From contig NZ_CP022161.1 in the NCBI RefSeq assembly GCF_002214185.1, forward strand, positions 8,005,486 through 8,069,485: a stretch of DNA of 64,000 bases, given 5' to 3'. Under the pieces are notes generated by a model that searched no databases, was not told the origin of the DNA, and was given only the letters and a program-made list of their open reading frames with translations. Positions 44,514 to 53,717 of the stretch are shown here, piece by piece (the stretch's first letter is position 1; each line of letters opens with the position of its first letter). This stretch comes from Streptomyces capitiformicae (GTDB lineage: Bacteria; Actinomycetota; Actinomycetes; Streptomycetales; Streptomycetaceae). A program made the position numbers and the translations under genes.

Positions 44514-46244
44514 TCAGGACTCCTCGGGACCGCCTGTCGGCCGCTCCTGGCCGAAACGCGGGTGGGGGGTGCGCTCCTGGCCCTCGCGGGTCTGGGGCGG
44601 TGTGATCGCCGCGAACTTCGGATGGTGCAGGTCGAACGCCGGGGACTCCGAGCGGATCCGGGGCAGCGTCACGAAGTTGTGCCGGGGCGGCGGACACGAG
44701 GTCGCCCACTCCAGCGACCGGCCGTAGCCCCAGGGGTCGTCGACGTCGACCTTCACGCCGTACCGGGAGGTCCTCCAGACGTTGTAGAGGAAGGGCAGCG
44801 TCGACAGACCCAGCAGGAACGAGCCGATCGTCGAGACCGTGTTGAGCGCGGTGAAGCCGTCGGCGGCCAGATAGTCCGCGTACCGCCGTGGCATCCCCTC
44901 GGCGCCCAGCCAGTGCTGCACCAGGAACGTGGTGTGGAAGCCGACGAAGAGCGTCCAGAACTGGATCTTGCCGAGCCGTTCGTCGAGCAGCTTCCCCGTG
45001 AACTTCGGCCACCAGAAGAAGAACCCCGCGAACGTCGCGAAGACCACCGTGCCGAAGACGACGTAGTGGAAGTGCGCCACCACGAAGTACGAGTCCGTGA
45101 CGTGGAAGTCCATCGGCGGCGAGGCCAGGATCACCCCGGTCAGTCCGCCCAGCAGGAACGACACCAGGAAGCCGGTCGCCCACAGCATCGGTGTCTCGAA
45201 GGACAGCGAGCCCTTCAGCATCGTCCCCGTCCAGTTGAAGAACTTCACGCCCGTCGGCACGGCGATCAGGAAGCTCATGAACGAGAAGAACGGCAGCAGG
45301 ACGGCACCGGTCGCGAACATGTGGTGTGCCCACACGACCATCGAGAGCCCGGTGATCGCCATCGTCGCCGCGATCAGTGTCAGATAGCCGAAGATCGGCT
45401 TCCGGCTGAAGACCGGGATGATCTCCGTGATGATCCCGAAGAACGGCAGCGCGATGATGTACACCTCGGGATGCCCGAAGAACCAGAACAGGTGCTGCCA
45501 CAGCAGCGCGCCGCCGTTGGCCGCGTCGAAGATGTGCGAGCCGAACCGGCGGTCCGACTCCAGGCAGAGCAGCGCGGCCGCGAGCACCGGGAACGCCATC
45601 AGGATCATGATCGAGGTGAACAGCGTGTTCCAGGTGAAGATCGGCAGCCGGAACATCGTCATGCCGGGCGCGCGCATCCCGATGATGGTGGCGAGGAAGT
45701 TGACCGCGCCGAGGATCGTGCCGAAGCCGGCCAGCGCGAGCCCCATGATCCACATGTCGGCGCCGATGCCCGGCGACCGGTCCAGGCTGTTGAGCGGCGC
45801 GTAGGCGAACCAGCCGAAGGCGGCCGGCCCCGAGGACACCAGCAGCGAGCCCAGCACGATCAGACCGCCGAACAGGAACAGCCAGTACGACAGCATGTTC
45901 AGCCGGGGGAAGGCGACATCGGGCGAGCCGATCTGCAGCGGCATGATCTCGTTGGCGAACCCGGCGAAGGTCGGCGTCGCGAAGAGCAGCAGCATGATCG
46001 TGCCGTGCAGCGTGAACAACTGGTTGAACTGGAAGTTGTCGACGATCTGGGTGCCCGGTCGGGCCAGTTCGGCGCGCATCACCAGCGCCATCAGGCCAGC
46101 GGCGAGGAAGAACAGGAACGAGGTGACCAGATACAGATGGCCGATCTTCTTGTGGTCCGTGGTGGTCAGCCAGTCGACCACCAGCCGCCCCCGCGGCTCG
46201 TCCCCGACAGGTCGCTTCGGCGCCTGTACGGTCTCGGTCCCCAT
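44514..46244 (-). CDS. ctaD: Cytochrome c oxidase subunit I (stand-alone copy)
   Basis: A 576-residue heme-copper oxidase subunit I, the catalytic core of aa3-type terminal oxidase. Landmarks are [19 protein letters not shown] (heme a ligand), [16 protein letters not shown] (CuB ligand and cross-linked Tyr), WAHHMFATG (CuB His pair) and [12 protein letters not shown] (heme ligands). Twelve or more helices are apparent. ATG 46244 follows AAGGGG. No ctaC, ctaE or qcr genes are nearby, so this is probably a second copy outside the main respiratory cluster. Confidence 0.95.
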   Translation of the reverse strand: MGTETVQAPKRPVGDEPRGRLVVDWLTTTDHKKIGHLYLVTSFLFFLAAGLMALVMRAELARPGTQIVDNFQFNQLFTLHGTIMLLLFATPTFAGFANEIMPLQIGSPDVAFPRLNMLSYWLFLFGGLIVLGSLLVSSGPAAFGWFAYAPLNSLDRSPGIGADMWIMGLALAGFGTILGAVNFLATIIGMRAPGMTMFRLPIFTWNTLFTSIMILMAFPVLAAALLCLESDRRFGSHIFDAANGGALLWQHLFWFFGHPEVYIIALPFFGIITEIIPVFSRKPIFGYLTLIAATMAITGLSMVVWAHHMFATGAVLLPFFSFMSFLIAVPTGVKFFNWTGTMLKGSLSFETPMLWATGFLVSFLLGGLTGVILASPPMDFHVTDSYFVVAHFHYVVFGTVVFATFAGFFFWWPKFTGKLLDERLGKIQFWTLFVGFHTTFLVQHWLGAEGMPRRYADYLAADGFTALNTVSTIGSFLLGLSTLPFLYNVWRTSRYGVKVDVDDPWGYGRSLEWATSCPPPRHNFVTLPRIRSESPAFDLHHPKFAAITPPQTREGQERTPHPRFGQERPTGGPEES

Positions 46245-46342
46245 CGCTCGCCCCTTCGCTGCCGCGTCCTGGGCCCGTGACGCACGCCATGATGCTCGCG
46301 GCCCCACCCGCTCCGACAGAGGGCATACGCCGAAAGTGTGCT

Positions 46343-46358
46343 GGAAATGTGCATTTCC
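46343..46358. promoter_or_regulatory. 16-bp palindrome upstream of ctaD
   Basis: GGAAATGTGCATTTCC is a perfect inverted repeat (7-bp arms, 2-bp centre) about 100 bp upstream of ctaD in a gap (46245-46647) that holds no gene. It is a candidate operator for oxidase expression. Confidence 0.45.
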
Positions 46359-46647
46359 CGTGAGCTGTCGGCTTCCGTGAGCCGTCCGGGAATCAGCGGG
46401 AAAAGACCGGACAAGCACCGGACATACGACCCCCGGCGTGCATTCCGACGGGCTATTCGCGATGGTGCCGAACCAGCCCAGAATTACGTTCGAGCGCGCG
46501 CGGAAGTCATACGGAACCCCTCGTTCGGGTGACGGCCTACTGCGCCGACGGCTGATGTCGGGGTGATCGAAACGCGTGTCGTGGTTCTGTGACAGAAGCG
46601 TGACTACGGGAGGACAACGGACCCTCCGGCCGCCTAACGTGGCCGTC

Positions 46648-46863
46648 ATGGCACCCATTCCCAACCCGCCCGAAGAACCCCGGGACAACCCCGACGCATA
46701 CGTCGGACTGGAGGCGCCGAGCGCCGAGCGCCGCGCCCGCGAGCACGGCTGGTCGACCGTCAGAAAGCTGCCGCCGGGCGCGATCATCACCATGGAGTAC
46801 CGGTTCGGCCGACTGAATTTCGAGGTCGAGGACGGCCGGGTGAAGCGCGCCTGGAAGGGCTGA
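46648..46863 (+). CDS. I78-like peptidase inhibitor family protein
   Basis: A 71-residue protein resembling the I78 peptidase-inhibitor family, which shares the potato-inhibitor-I fold. It has the family pattern in [36 protein letters not shown]: a Gly-x-Ile-Thr turn, then Arg-Leu-Asn strand and a Gly-rich hairpin. There is no signal peptide, so an intracellular role is likely. ATG 46648 has no ribosome site, but a -10-like TAACGT ends 10 bp upstream, so the mRNA may be near leaderless. Confidence 0.65.
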   Translation: MAPIPNPPEEPRDNPDAYVGLEAPSAERRAREHGWSTVRKLPPGAIITMEYRFGRLNFEVEDGRVKRAWKG

Positions 46864-46882
46864 GGCGCTGAGACTCCGCCCG

Positions 46883-46931
46883 CTCATCAGCTCCCCCTCA
46901 TCAGCTCCCGCTCATCAGCTCCCGCTCATCG
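46883..46931. repeat. 14-bp tandem repeat, 3.5 copies
   Basis: CTCATCAGCTCCC(C/G) is repeated at 46883, 46897 and 46911 with a half copy after. It lies between the I78 gene and the terminator. Confidence 0.9.
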
Positions 46932-46943
46932 CCTCTGGACAGA

Positions 46944-46978
46944 GCGAAGGCCCGGCTCGTGGCGAGCCGGGCCTTCGC
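46944..46978. terminator. Bidirectional terminator, 16-bp perfect stem
   Basis: GCGAAGGCCCGGCTCG pairs with CGAGCCGGGCCTTCGC around a 3-base loop TGG. It separates the convergent I78 and PAP2 genes. Confidence 0.92.
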
Positions 46979-47019
46979 CCTGCGCGGGTGGGTGTGCGTA
47001 CCGGCCCCGCTGCCTCGTG

Positions 47020-48072
47020 TCAGCCGCCCGCGAGCGGCCGGGACGGGGTCGTGCTCCGCGAGACCCGGTCCGCGTGCGGCGGTCGGCGGGAGCCGAGCGG
47101 GGCGATCGGGGCGATCGGGGCGACCGGAGTCCGCTCCGACCTGGGCGGATGGGTTCCGTGGGCCAGGTGCAACGGCACGATCGGGGGGTGGGCGGTGCGG
47201 GCCGCGATGCCCGTGTCGCGGGGGTTCGCCGGCTCCTCGCCGGGCGCGCGCAGCGTGGACGCGCCCACGGCTGTCGGAGCCGGTGTGGCCGGTGTCGCCG
47301 GTACGGGCGTCGCACGGTGCTCGCGCCAGGAGTCCCGCAGCGAGAAGATCCAGGCCTCGGCGCGGGCGATCAGCGGCTCGAACCAGGGCAGTGCCAGCAT
47401 GATCAGCAGACCCGCGGCCCAGCCCAGCAGGACGTCGCTCAGCCAGTGCGTACCGAGGTAGACCGTGGTGAGGCCGACGCCGAGCGAGATCACGGCGGAC
47501 AGCGCCGACAGCCAGCGTCTGGCCCTCGGTGTCGACGCCAGGTAGGCCAGGATTCCCCAGGTCACCACGGCGTTCGCGGTGTGTCCCGAAGGAAATATGT
47601 CGCCGCCCAGCCACATCTCGTTGGAGCCGATCTCGGTCGCGTAGTGCGGCCCGAGGCGGCCCATGCCGATCTTCGCGGCGCCGACGGTGATGTTGAGCAG
47701 CAGCAGCGAGACACCGAGCGCGAGCATCGGACGCAGGGTGTGCTGCCGCCACGAGCGCCAGCCCAGCCAGGCGGCGACCATCACGGCGGTGGGACCACGC
47801 TGGCCCAGGACGACGTAGTAGTCCAGTAACGCGTGGATCTCCTGCCACTGCTGGTATGGCCGGAAGAACATGATCTGCCAGTCGAGCCGCACCAGCCACG
47901 ACGTGATGACGACGGCCCACACGATGGCCGCGTAGAAGACGAGCGTGGAGGCGAACAGCACCACCCGGTGCCGGGTCATTACGGGGACATCGATGTGAGC
48001 CGGTCGTTCCGGCTCACGGTCCAGTCTGGAGAAGACCCGGTCCAGACGGGTCGGCTTTGGTTCGGTACGCAC
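47020..48072 (-). CDS. PAP2-family membrane phosphatase
   Basis: A 350-residue lipid phosphate phosphatase with about six membrane helices (about 35-245). The three PAP2 motifs are visible: K-x6-RP region as KIGMGRLGP (imperfect), PSGHTANA, and the third motif as YLGTHWLSDV with the catalytic His. A long Pro/Ala-rich cytosolic tail (about 255-350) is not part of the family. It probably dephosphorylates undecaprenyl or phosphatidyl substrates outside the membrane. The start is GTG 48072. Confidence 0.88.
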   Translation of the reverse strand: MRTEPKPTRLDRVFSRLDREPERPAHIDVPVMTRHRVVLFASTLVFYAAIVWAVVITSWLVRLDWQIMFFRPYQQWQEIHALLDYYVVLGQRGPTAVMVAAWLGWRSWRQHTLRPMLALGVSLLLLNITVGAAKIGMGRLGPHYATEIGSNEMWLGGDIFPSGHTANAVVTWGILAYLASTPRARRWLSALSAVISLGVGLTTVYLGTHWLSDVLLGWAAGLLIMLALPWFEPLIARAEAWIFSLRDSWREHRATPVPATPATPAPTAVGASTLRAPGEEPANPRDTGIAARTAHPPIVPLHLAHGTHPPRSERTPVAPIAPIAPLGSRRPPHADRVSRSTTPSRPLAGG

Positions 48073-48310
48073 TCAATCGACGTTACAGCGAGTGAGCTCC
48101 GACGCGACGTGAATCACCGGCTTTGTGATGACGCCGTGATGTGGGATTCCTCTCAGAATGATGTTTATTTCTGTCGAATGGCGAATCGCCGTGGGGCTTG
48201 GCCTTCAATTCCATGACCCAATGCTGAGCACTTGTTTTGCGGCCCTTTTGAATTCGTTCACCGAATGCTAGCGCGGAATTACCCGCCCGCTCTCCTCCGC
48301 CGGGGGCCGG

Positions 48311-49540
48311 TCACGGGGGACCGGAGCCATTCAGCCAGAACGCCCCGTAGCTCGCGGAGACCACCGCCACACCGCCGAGAATCGCCGCCGACCTGCGCGT
48401 TCGTGCCCCGGCCAGCACCCGGGCGAGGGGCAGCAGGAGGGGGAAGGCGGGCATCAGCAGACGTGGTTTCGAGCCGAAGTAGCTCGACGCGCACAGCGCC
48501 AGGGCGGTGACGACCCCCGAGTACACCAGCAAGGGCAGCGGCTGACCCTGCCGTACACAGACCACATACAGCCACATGAGGAGCGCGACGCCGGTGATCA
48601 GCCCGACACCCGCGAGGGCCGACGGAAACGACGTGAACTTGTCGGCGACGAAACGCGCGAAGGCGTACCCGCCGTCGAAGCCGTTGCGCCAGCCCGCCTG
48701 GACGTCGAGATAACCGAGGGGGCCCTTGCCCGTGCGGTGCCCCACCCACAGGACGTAACCGGCGGTACCCAGGGGCGCGAGAAGCATTCCGAGGGCGCGC
48801 ATCCAGAAGGACGTGCCATCTGATGCCGTCGCGCTCCGGTTCCCCGCGCAGGGTGGAGCGTCCCGCCGGTACGACACGATCGCCGCTGCCCACACCGCCG
48901 CCACCACCGCGAGCCCCACCGGACGGGTCAGCCCGGCGAGGGCGGCCAGGGTGCCCGCGGTCACCCAGCGGCCGGTCAGGACGGCGTACAGGGCCCACGC
49001 GGCCAGCGCGGTGAACAGCGACTCCGTGTACGCCATCGACTGCACGATCCCGACCGGCAGCACCGCCCACAGCAGCACGGCGCAGACTCCCGCCCGCCCG
49101 TCTCCCGCCACCACCCTTCCAAGGCCGCGCTCCGCGCCTTCTTCTTTTTGTCCGTACACATGATCGGCGACCGCGAAGATCCCCCAGGCCGCTGCCAGCG
49201 AGGCCAGCGTGCTCACGACGAGACCGGCGTGGGCGTACGACAGCGGCGTCACCGCCGACACCGCCCGCTCCAGCCACGGCAGCAGCGGGAAGAAGGCGAG
49301 GTTCGAGTGGACGTCGCCGTTCGGCAGGCGCACCTCGTAGCCGTAGCCGAGTTCCGCCACGCGTGTGTACCAGAGCGAGTCCCAGCGGGCCGACAGCAGC
49401 GTCAGGGCGCTCTTGTCGCGCGCCGCGCTCCACAGGGCCAGTACGACGAGCCCCAGGGCGCGCACGGCGGCGTACCCGAGGAGTGCGGGGGCGGCCCGGC
49501 TCAGCAGGGGTGGCGCCGGGCGCGTAGCAAGATCGGTCAC
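48311..49540 (-). CDS. GT-C mannosyltransferase-like membrane protein
   Basis: A 409-residue polytopic protein of the PIG-V/GT-C class. The early loop reads SARWDSLWYTRVAELGY with the catalytic-type Asp, then YEVRLPNGDVHSNLAFFPLLPWLERA; about ten hydrophobic helices follow. Such enzymes use polyprenyl-phosphate sugars to glycosylate proteins or lipids outside the membrane; protein O-mannosylation is one possibility. GTG 49540 is used. The 325 bp before the next gene hold no CDS. Confidence 0.82.
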   Translation of the reverse strand: MTDLATRPAPPLLSRAAPALLGYAAVRALGLVVLALWSAARDKSALTLLSARWDSLWYTRVAELGYGYEVRLPNGDVHSNLAFFPLLPWLERAVSAVTPLSYAHAGLVVSTLASLAAAWGIFAVADHVYGQKEEGAERGLGRVVAGDGRAGVCAVLLWAVLPVGIVQSMAYTESLFTALAAWALYAVLTGRWVTAGTLAALAGLTRPVGLAVVAAVWAAAIVSYRRDAPPCAGNRSATASDGTSFWMRALGMLLAPLGTAGYVLWVGHRTGKGPLGYLDVQAGWRNGFDGGYAFARFVADKFTSFPSALAGVGLITGVALLMWLYVVCVRQGQPLPLLVYSGVVTALALCASSYFGSKPRLLMPAFPLLLPLARVLAGARTRRSAAILGGVAVVSASYGAFWLNGSGPP

Positions 49541-49865
49541 GCGCTCGATTATCGGCGGAGCCAGGAACCGGGCCGGACGCGCGTACGTGATGGTCGGTGA
49601 TGGACCGTGACGGAAGGGCCACGCACGAGTGATGAAGGAGTCATGGAGGAGCCGTGGACGGGCGGCGGCGTGGCGTACACCACATGCCGTATGAAGCTTT
49701 CATGAGACGCCCGCCACGCTTCACCGGCCGGAACTCGCGTACGCTGACCGCTCACTCGCCTTTCCTTGCGCGGGTCCGGGACACCGCTCCTCCCGGGCCG
49801 AGGCCGCGGGGAGTCCCCACCCCGCCGGTTCCGCCGAAACGCGAGAGCATCTGGGAGGTACGTAC

Positions 49866-51476
49866 ATGTCCGGGACGACCACGGCCGCTACGCGATGCCG
49901 TCGGGAGGCCGGGGCCGGTGCAAACCGCTGGGTCGTCCTCGTCGTCCTCTGCGTCAGCCTGCTGCTGGTCGCCGTCGACGCCACCGTCCTGCATGTGGCG
50001 GTGCCCGCCGTCACCGAGGACATCAAGCCCGGCGCCATCGAGCTGCTCTGGATCGTCGACGTCTACCCGCTCGTCTGCGCCTCGCTGCTGATCCTCTTCG
50101 GCACGCTGGGCGACCGTGTCGGCCGCAGACGGATCCTGCTGCTCGGGTACGCCCTCTTCGGCGTCGCCTCCGGGCTCGCGGCCTTCGCCGAGAACCCCCA
50201 GCTCCTGATCGTGGCCCGGGCCCTGCTCGGCGTCGGCGGCGCGATGATCATGCCTGCGACGCTGTCGATCCTGCGCCAGGTGTTCCCCGACCGGCGTGAG
50301 CGGGCGCTCGCCATCGGCGTCTGGAGCGCCGTCGCCGCCGTCGGCGCGGCCGTCGGCCCGCTGCTCGGCGGATTCCTGCTGGAGCACTTCTGGTGGGGCT
50401 CGGTCTTTCTCGTCAACATCCCGCTGATGCTCGTCAGCCTCCCGGTCGGGCGACTTCTGCTGCCCGAGTCGACGGGCGATCGCGACGGTCCCTGGGACGT
50501 GGTCGGCGCGCTCATGGCCGCCGCCGGTCTCTTCGGCATCGTCCTCGGCGTGAAGCGGCTCGGCAGCGGCCACCCGTCGTTCGCCCCAGGCACCGTGCTG
50601 GCCCTGCTGCTGGGCGGCGCCCTGCTGGCCGCGTTCGTACGACGCCAGCGGCGGCGGGCGAATCCGCTGGTGGACCTGCGGATGTTCGCACGCCCCGCGT
50701 TCAGCACCTCGGTCGGCTGCATCGTGCTGGCGATGCTCGCGCTGGTGGGGCTCGAACTGATCGCGGCGCAGTACCTGCAACTCGTCCTCGGGCTGTCCCC
50801 GCTGGAGACGGGCCTGCGGCTGCTGCCGCTGACCATCGCCGCGATGGCCGCCGGGCTCGTCGGCTCCCACCTGCTGAACCGCTTCGGGCCGCGCCGCATG
50901 GTGTCGCTCGGCTTCTGCCTCACCGCTTTGGCGGTCGTGCTGCTCACGGCCATGGGGCGCCACGACAACGCGGGGCTGCTGCTCGCCGGGTTCGTCCTGC
51001 TGGGGTTCGGCCTGGAGACGACGCTCTTCGGTGCGTACGAGTCGATGCTGAGCGAGGCGCCGGCGTCCTCGGCCGGTGGGGCGGCCGCGATCGGCGAGAC
51101 GTCCTACCAGCTGGGCGCGGGGATCGGTATCGCGCTCCTCGGCAGCGTCATGAACGCGGCGTACGCGCCCGGGCTGTCCTCGGTGCCGGGCGTTCCCGCC
51201 TCGGCGTCCAACGCGGCCGGGCATTCGCTGGGCGAGGCGTACGAGGTGGCGGGGCGGCTGGGGGGTTCCTCGGGTGAGGCCCTGCGGCACGCCGCCCGTG
51301 ACTCGTTCGTGCATGGGCTGCATGTGACGTTGCTGGTGAGTGCGGGGTTGTTGGTGATGGGGGCGGTGATGGCGCTGCGGCTGCCTCGGGCGATGGAGTG
51401 TGGGACCTCCGCGGATGTGCCGGGACCTCGGGAGGCGACGGCCGCGCCGGCTGTAGGTGCGGAGTCGGTTCGCTGA
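49866..51476 (+). CDS. MFS drug exporter, DHA2 family
   Basis: A 536-residue 14-helix major facilitator of the EmrB/QacA (DHA2) group. Helix 1 holds LLLVAVDATVLHVAVPAV, the family motif with Asp. Motif A is LGDRVGRRRILLLG and motif C-like sequence is in GVWSAVAAVGAAVGPLLGGFL. It exports toxic or signalling compounds with proton exchange; the substrate is unknown. ATG 49866 follows GGGAGG. No regulator gene is adjacent. Confidence 0.92.
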   Translation: MSGTTTAATRCRREAGAGANRWVVLVVLCVSLLLVAVDATVLHVAVPAVTEDIKPGAIELLWIVDVYPLVCASLLILFGTLGDRVGRRRILLLGYALFGVASGLAAFAENPQLLIVARALLGVGGAMIMPATLSILRQVFPDRRERALAIGVWSAVAAVGAAVGPLLGGFLLEHFWWGSVFLVNIPLMLVSLPVGRLLLPESTGDRDGPWDVVGALMAAAGLFGIVLGVKRLGSGHPSFAPGTVLALLLGGALLAAFVRRQRRRANPLVDLRMFARPAFSTSVGCIVLAMLALVGLELIAAQYLQLVLGLSPLETGLRLLPLTIAAMAAGLVGSHLLNRFGPRRMVSLGFCLTALAVVLLTAMGRHDNAGLLLAGFVLLGFGLETTLFGAYESMLSEAPASSAGGAAAIGETSYQLGAGIGIALLGSVMNAAYAPGLSSVPGVPASASNAAGHSLGEAYEVAGRLGGSSGEALRHAARDSFVHGLHVTLLVSAGLLVMGAVMALRLPRAMECGTSADVPGPREATAAPAVGAESVR

Positions 51477-51560
51477 GTGGTGTGGGGCGCCCGGCGCCGG
51501 GGCTGAGCTCGGGGCGGGGTTTCGCTCACCGGCGCTTGCCGGGTGCCGCTGCGCCCACCC

Positions 51561-51638
51561 TCCCCCACTCTCGGCTTCTCCCCCACTCTCGGCTCCGCTC
51601 GAGCGGGAGGTGCCCCCATGAGCGGGAGGTGCCCCCAT
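51561..51638. repeat. Fragment C of the MITE-like family
   Basis: Two partial copies of the CCCCCACTCTCGGCT core (51563, 51581) lead into GCTCGAGCGGGAGGTGCCC. The 19-bp unit GAGCGGGAGGTGCCCCCAT then occurs twice in tandem (51601-51619, 51620-51638). No terminal inverted repeats are seen, so this is a remnant. Confidence 0.7.
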
Positions 51639-51697
51639 CGCCCCAGCGGCACGATTGCCCACAGCTGAGCGTGGCGATAACGTCGACGTCGAATCGT

Positions 51698-51714
51698 AAC
51701 TAGCGTTGCTAGTT
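51698..51714. promoter_or_regulatory. 17-bp palindrome at the gcdH promoter
   Basis: AACTAGC-GTT-GCTAGTT is a perfect inverted repeat 20 bp upstream of the dehydrogenase ATG. It is AT-rich against its surroundings. The position would block transcription or translation start if bound. Confidence 0.5.
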
Positions 51715-51734
51715 TTCGTGAGCCGGAGGCTGCC

Positions 51735-52904
51735 ATGAGTTTCGACCCTACCGACCCGCTCGGCCTCGATGATCTGCTGGAGCCGGAAGACCTCGCCGTC
51801 CGTGACACCGTGCGGAGTTGGGCGGCGGATCGGGTGCTGCCGAATGTCGCCGAGTGGTACGAGACGGGGGAGTTGCCCGGGATCCGGGAGCTCGCGCGGG
51901 AGTTGGGGGCCATCGGGGCGCTGGGGATGTCGCTCAGCGGGTACGGGTGTGCCGGGGCCGGCGCCGTGCAGTACGGGCTCGCGTGTCTCGAACTCGAAGC
52001 CGCCGACTCGGGGATCCGGTCGCTCGTTTCCGTGCAGGGCTCCCTCGCCATGTACGCCATTCACCGGTTCGGGAGCGAGGCGCAGAAGCAGGAGTGGTTG
52101 CCGCGCATGGCCGCCGGTGAGGTCATTGGGTGCTTCGGGCTCACCGAACCCGACCACGGGTCCGACCCGGCGTCGATGCGGACGTACGCCGAGCGCGACG
52201 GCGGGGACTGGGTGCTCAACGGGCGGAAGATGTGGATCACCAACGGGTCCGTCGCCGGGGTCGCCGTCGTGTGGGCGCGGACCGACGACGGCATCCGGGG
52301 GTTCGTCGTGCCGACCGACAGCCCCGGGTTCGCGGCGCCGGAGATCAAGCACAAGTGGTCCCTGCGCGCCTCCGTCACCAGCGAACTCGTCATGGACGAC
52401 GTACGGTTGCCCGCCGATGCCGTACTGCCGGAGGTCACCGGGCTGAAGGGGCCGCTGAGTTGTCTCTCTCACGCCCGCTACGGGATCGTGTGGGGGTCGA
52501 TGGGAGCGGCGCGCACCTGCTTCGAGACCGCCGTCGAATACGCCAGGACCCGGGAGCAGTTCGGCAGGCCGATCGGTGGATTCCAGCTCACCCAGGCCAA
52601 ACTCGCCGACATGGCGGTCGAGTTGCACAAGGGGATTCTGCTCGCCCACCATCTGGGGCGGCGCATGGACGCGGGACGACTCCGTCCCGAGCAGATCAGC
52701 TTCGGCAAGCTGAACAACGTACGAGAGGCGATCGAGATCTGCCGTACCGCCCGCACGATCCTCGGCGCGAACGGGATCTCACTCGAGTACCCCGTGATGC
52801 GGCACGCGACGAACCTGGAGTCCGTGCTCACCTACGAGGGCACCGTCGAAATGCACCAACTGGTGCTGGGCAAGGCGCTCACCGGTCTCGACGCCTTCCG
52901 GTGA
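51735..52904 (+). CDS. Acyl-CoA dehydrogenase, glutaryl-CoA dehydrogenase-like
   Basis: A 389-residue acyl-CoA dehydrogenase. FAD and substrate motifs are GCFGLTEPDHGSDPASM and WVLNGRKMWITNGSVAGVAVVWART. The C-terminal TYEGTVEMHQLVLGKALTG holds the catalytic-base Glu in the position typical of glutaryl-CoA dehydrogenase, which oxidises and decarboxylates glutaryl-CoA to crotonyl-CoA in lysine breakdown. ATG 51735 has GGAGG five bases upstream. No other lysine-catabolism gene is adjacent, so the substrate is inferred. Confidence 0.85.
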   Translation: MSFDPTDPLGLDDLLEPEDLAVRDTVRSWAADRVLPNVAEWYETGELPGIRELARELGAIGALGMSLSGYGCAGAGAVQYGLACLELEAADSGIRSLVSVQGSLAMYAIHRFGSEAQKQEWLPRMAAGEVIGCFGLTEPDHGSDPASMRTYAERDGGDWVLNGRKMWITNGSVAGVAVVWARTDDGIRGFVVPTDSPGFAAPEIKHKWSLRASVTSELVMDDVRLPADAVLPEVTGLKGPLSCLSHARYGIVWGSMGAARTCFETAVEYARTREQFGRPIGGFQLTQAKLADMAVELHKGILLAHHLGRRMDAGRLRPEQISFGKLNNVREAIEICRTARTILGANGISLEYPVMRHATNLESVLTYEGTVEMHQLVLGKALTGLDAFR

Positions 52905-52977
52905 CCACGAACATGTTCGACGAGTGACGTCGTGAACCTGGTGAACACCGGGAGGCGGGCGGGTGAGCCGCCCTGCC

Positions 52978-53421
52978 TCAGCTCTGGTTGAAGAAGCCGT
53001 CGGCCTGACGGCCCGCGGCCTCGCCGCTGACGATCTCCGTGTCGGCGGGTGTCAGCAGGAACACACGGTTGGACACCCGCTCGATGGATCCGCGCAGACC
53101 GAAGATCAGGCCGGCCGCGAAGTCGACGACACGCTTGGCGTCGGCGGGCTCCATGTTCGTGAGGTTCATGATGACCGGGACGCCGTCCCGGAAGAGCTCG
53201 CCGATGTGCCGGGCGTCGCGGAAGCTGTCCGGCGTGACCGTGCCGATCCGGCGGCCCTGCTCCTGCGCGGACTCGGACGCGACCTTCACGCGGGGGTCGG
53301 TGACCCAGGCCTCGCCGGACGAGGACTCCCGCTCATCGGCGTAGTCGTCGTCGTAGTAACGCTCGTCATCGTTGTCGTCGACGAGGCCAAGCCAGGCACT
53401 CGCCTTGCGCACCGATCCCAT
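52978..53421 (-). CDS. SepF-like cell division protein paralogue
   Basis: A 147-residue SepF family protein. The N-terminus [18 protein letters not shown] is the amphipathic membrane-binding helix, followed by an acidic linker and the SepF core ([59 protein letters not shown]). SepF tethers FtsZ to the membrane. No ftsZ or division cluster is nearby, so this is probably one of the extra SepF-like proteins of Streptomyces. Confidence 0.9.
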   Translation of the reverse strand: MGSVRKASAWLGLVDDNDDERYYDDDYADERESSSGEAWVTDPRVKVASESAQEQGRRIGTVTPDSFRDARHIGELFRDGVPVIMNLTNMEPADAKRVVDFAAGLIFGLRGSIERVSNRVFLLTPADTEIVSGEAAGRQADGFFNQS

Positions 53422-53602
53422 GGACGCCTCCTCTCACAGCGGTCTTTGTCTCTTTCCGCATCCCTATCGTCGTCCATGATGCGGATGTCTCGCCAAGTGG
53501 ATAGACGCCGCACGGGGGTTTCGTGACGGTACTGGTGCAGAACGAATTCGTCGAGAGTCCGTGTGCCCCAAGGGCTGTGCCGTACACGTCCGCTGACTAG
53601 GA

Positions 53603-53621
53603 GTGAAATAATATTGTTCAC
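53603..53621. promoter_or_regulatory. AT-rich inverted repeat between sepF-like gene and DUF5685
   Basis: GTGAAATAATATTGTTCAC has 5-bp arms (GTGAA/TTCAC) around an AATATT centre. Seven AT pairs in a row are exceptional at this GC content. It lies in the divergent gap and may be a -10 region plus operator. Confidence 0.5.
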
Positions 53622-53717
53622 GGCGTTTGGGTGAGTGTCGGGCGTCCGGGTGAACGTCCGGCGTTACGATGCGGCCACAGCCGCGCGTGCTTGCGCGGCG
53701 GACACGGGGGAGTGTCG

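Noticed and set aside
53631..53717. Upstream extension of the DUF5685 gene to 53631
   Set aside because: The added residues are Arg/Cys-rich and lack a ribosome site. The TTG start gives the family's usual N-terminus.
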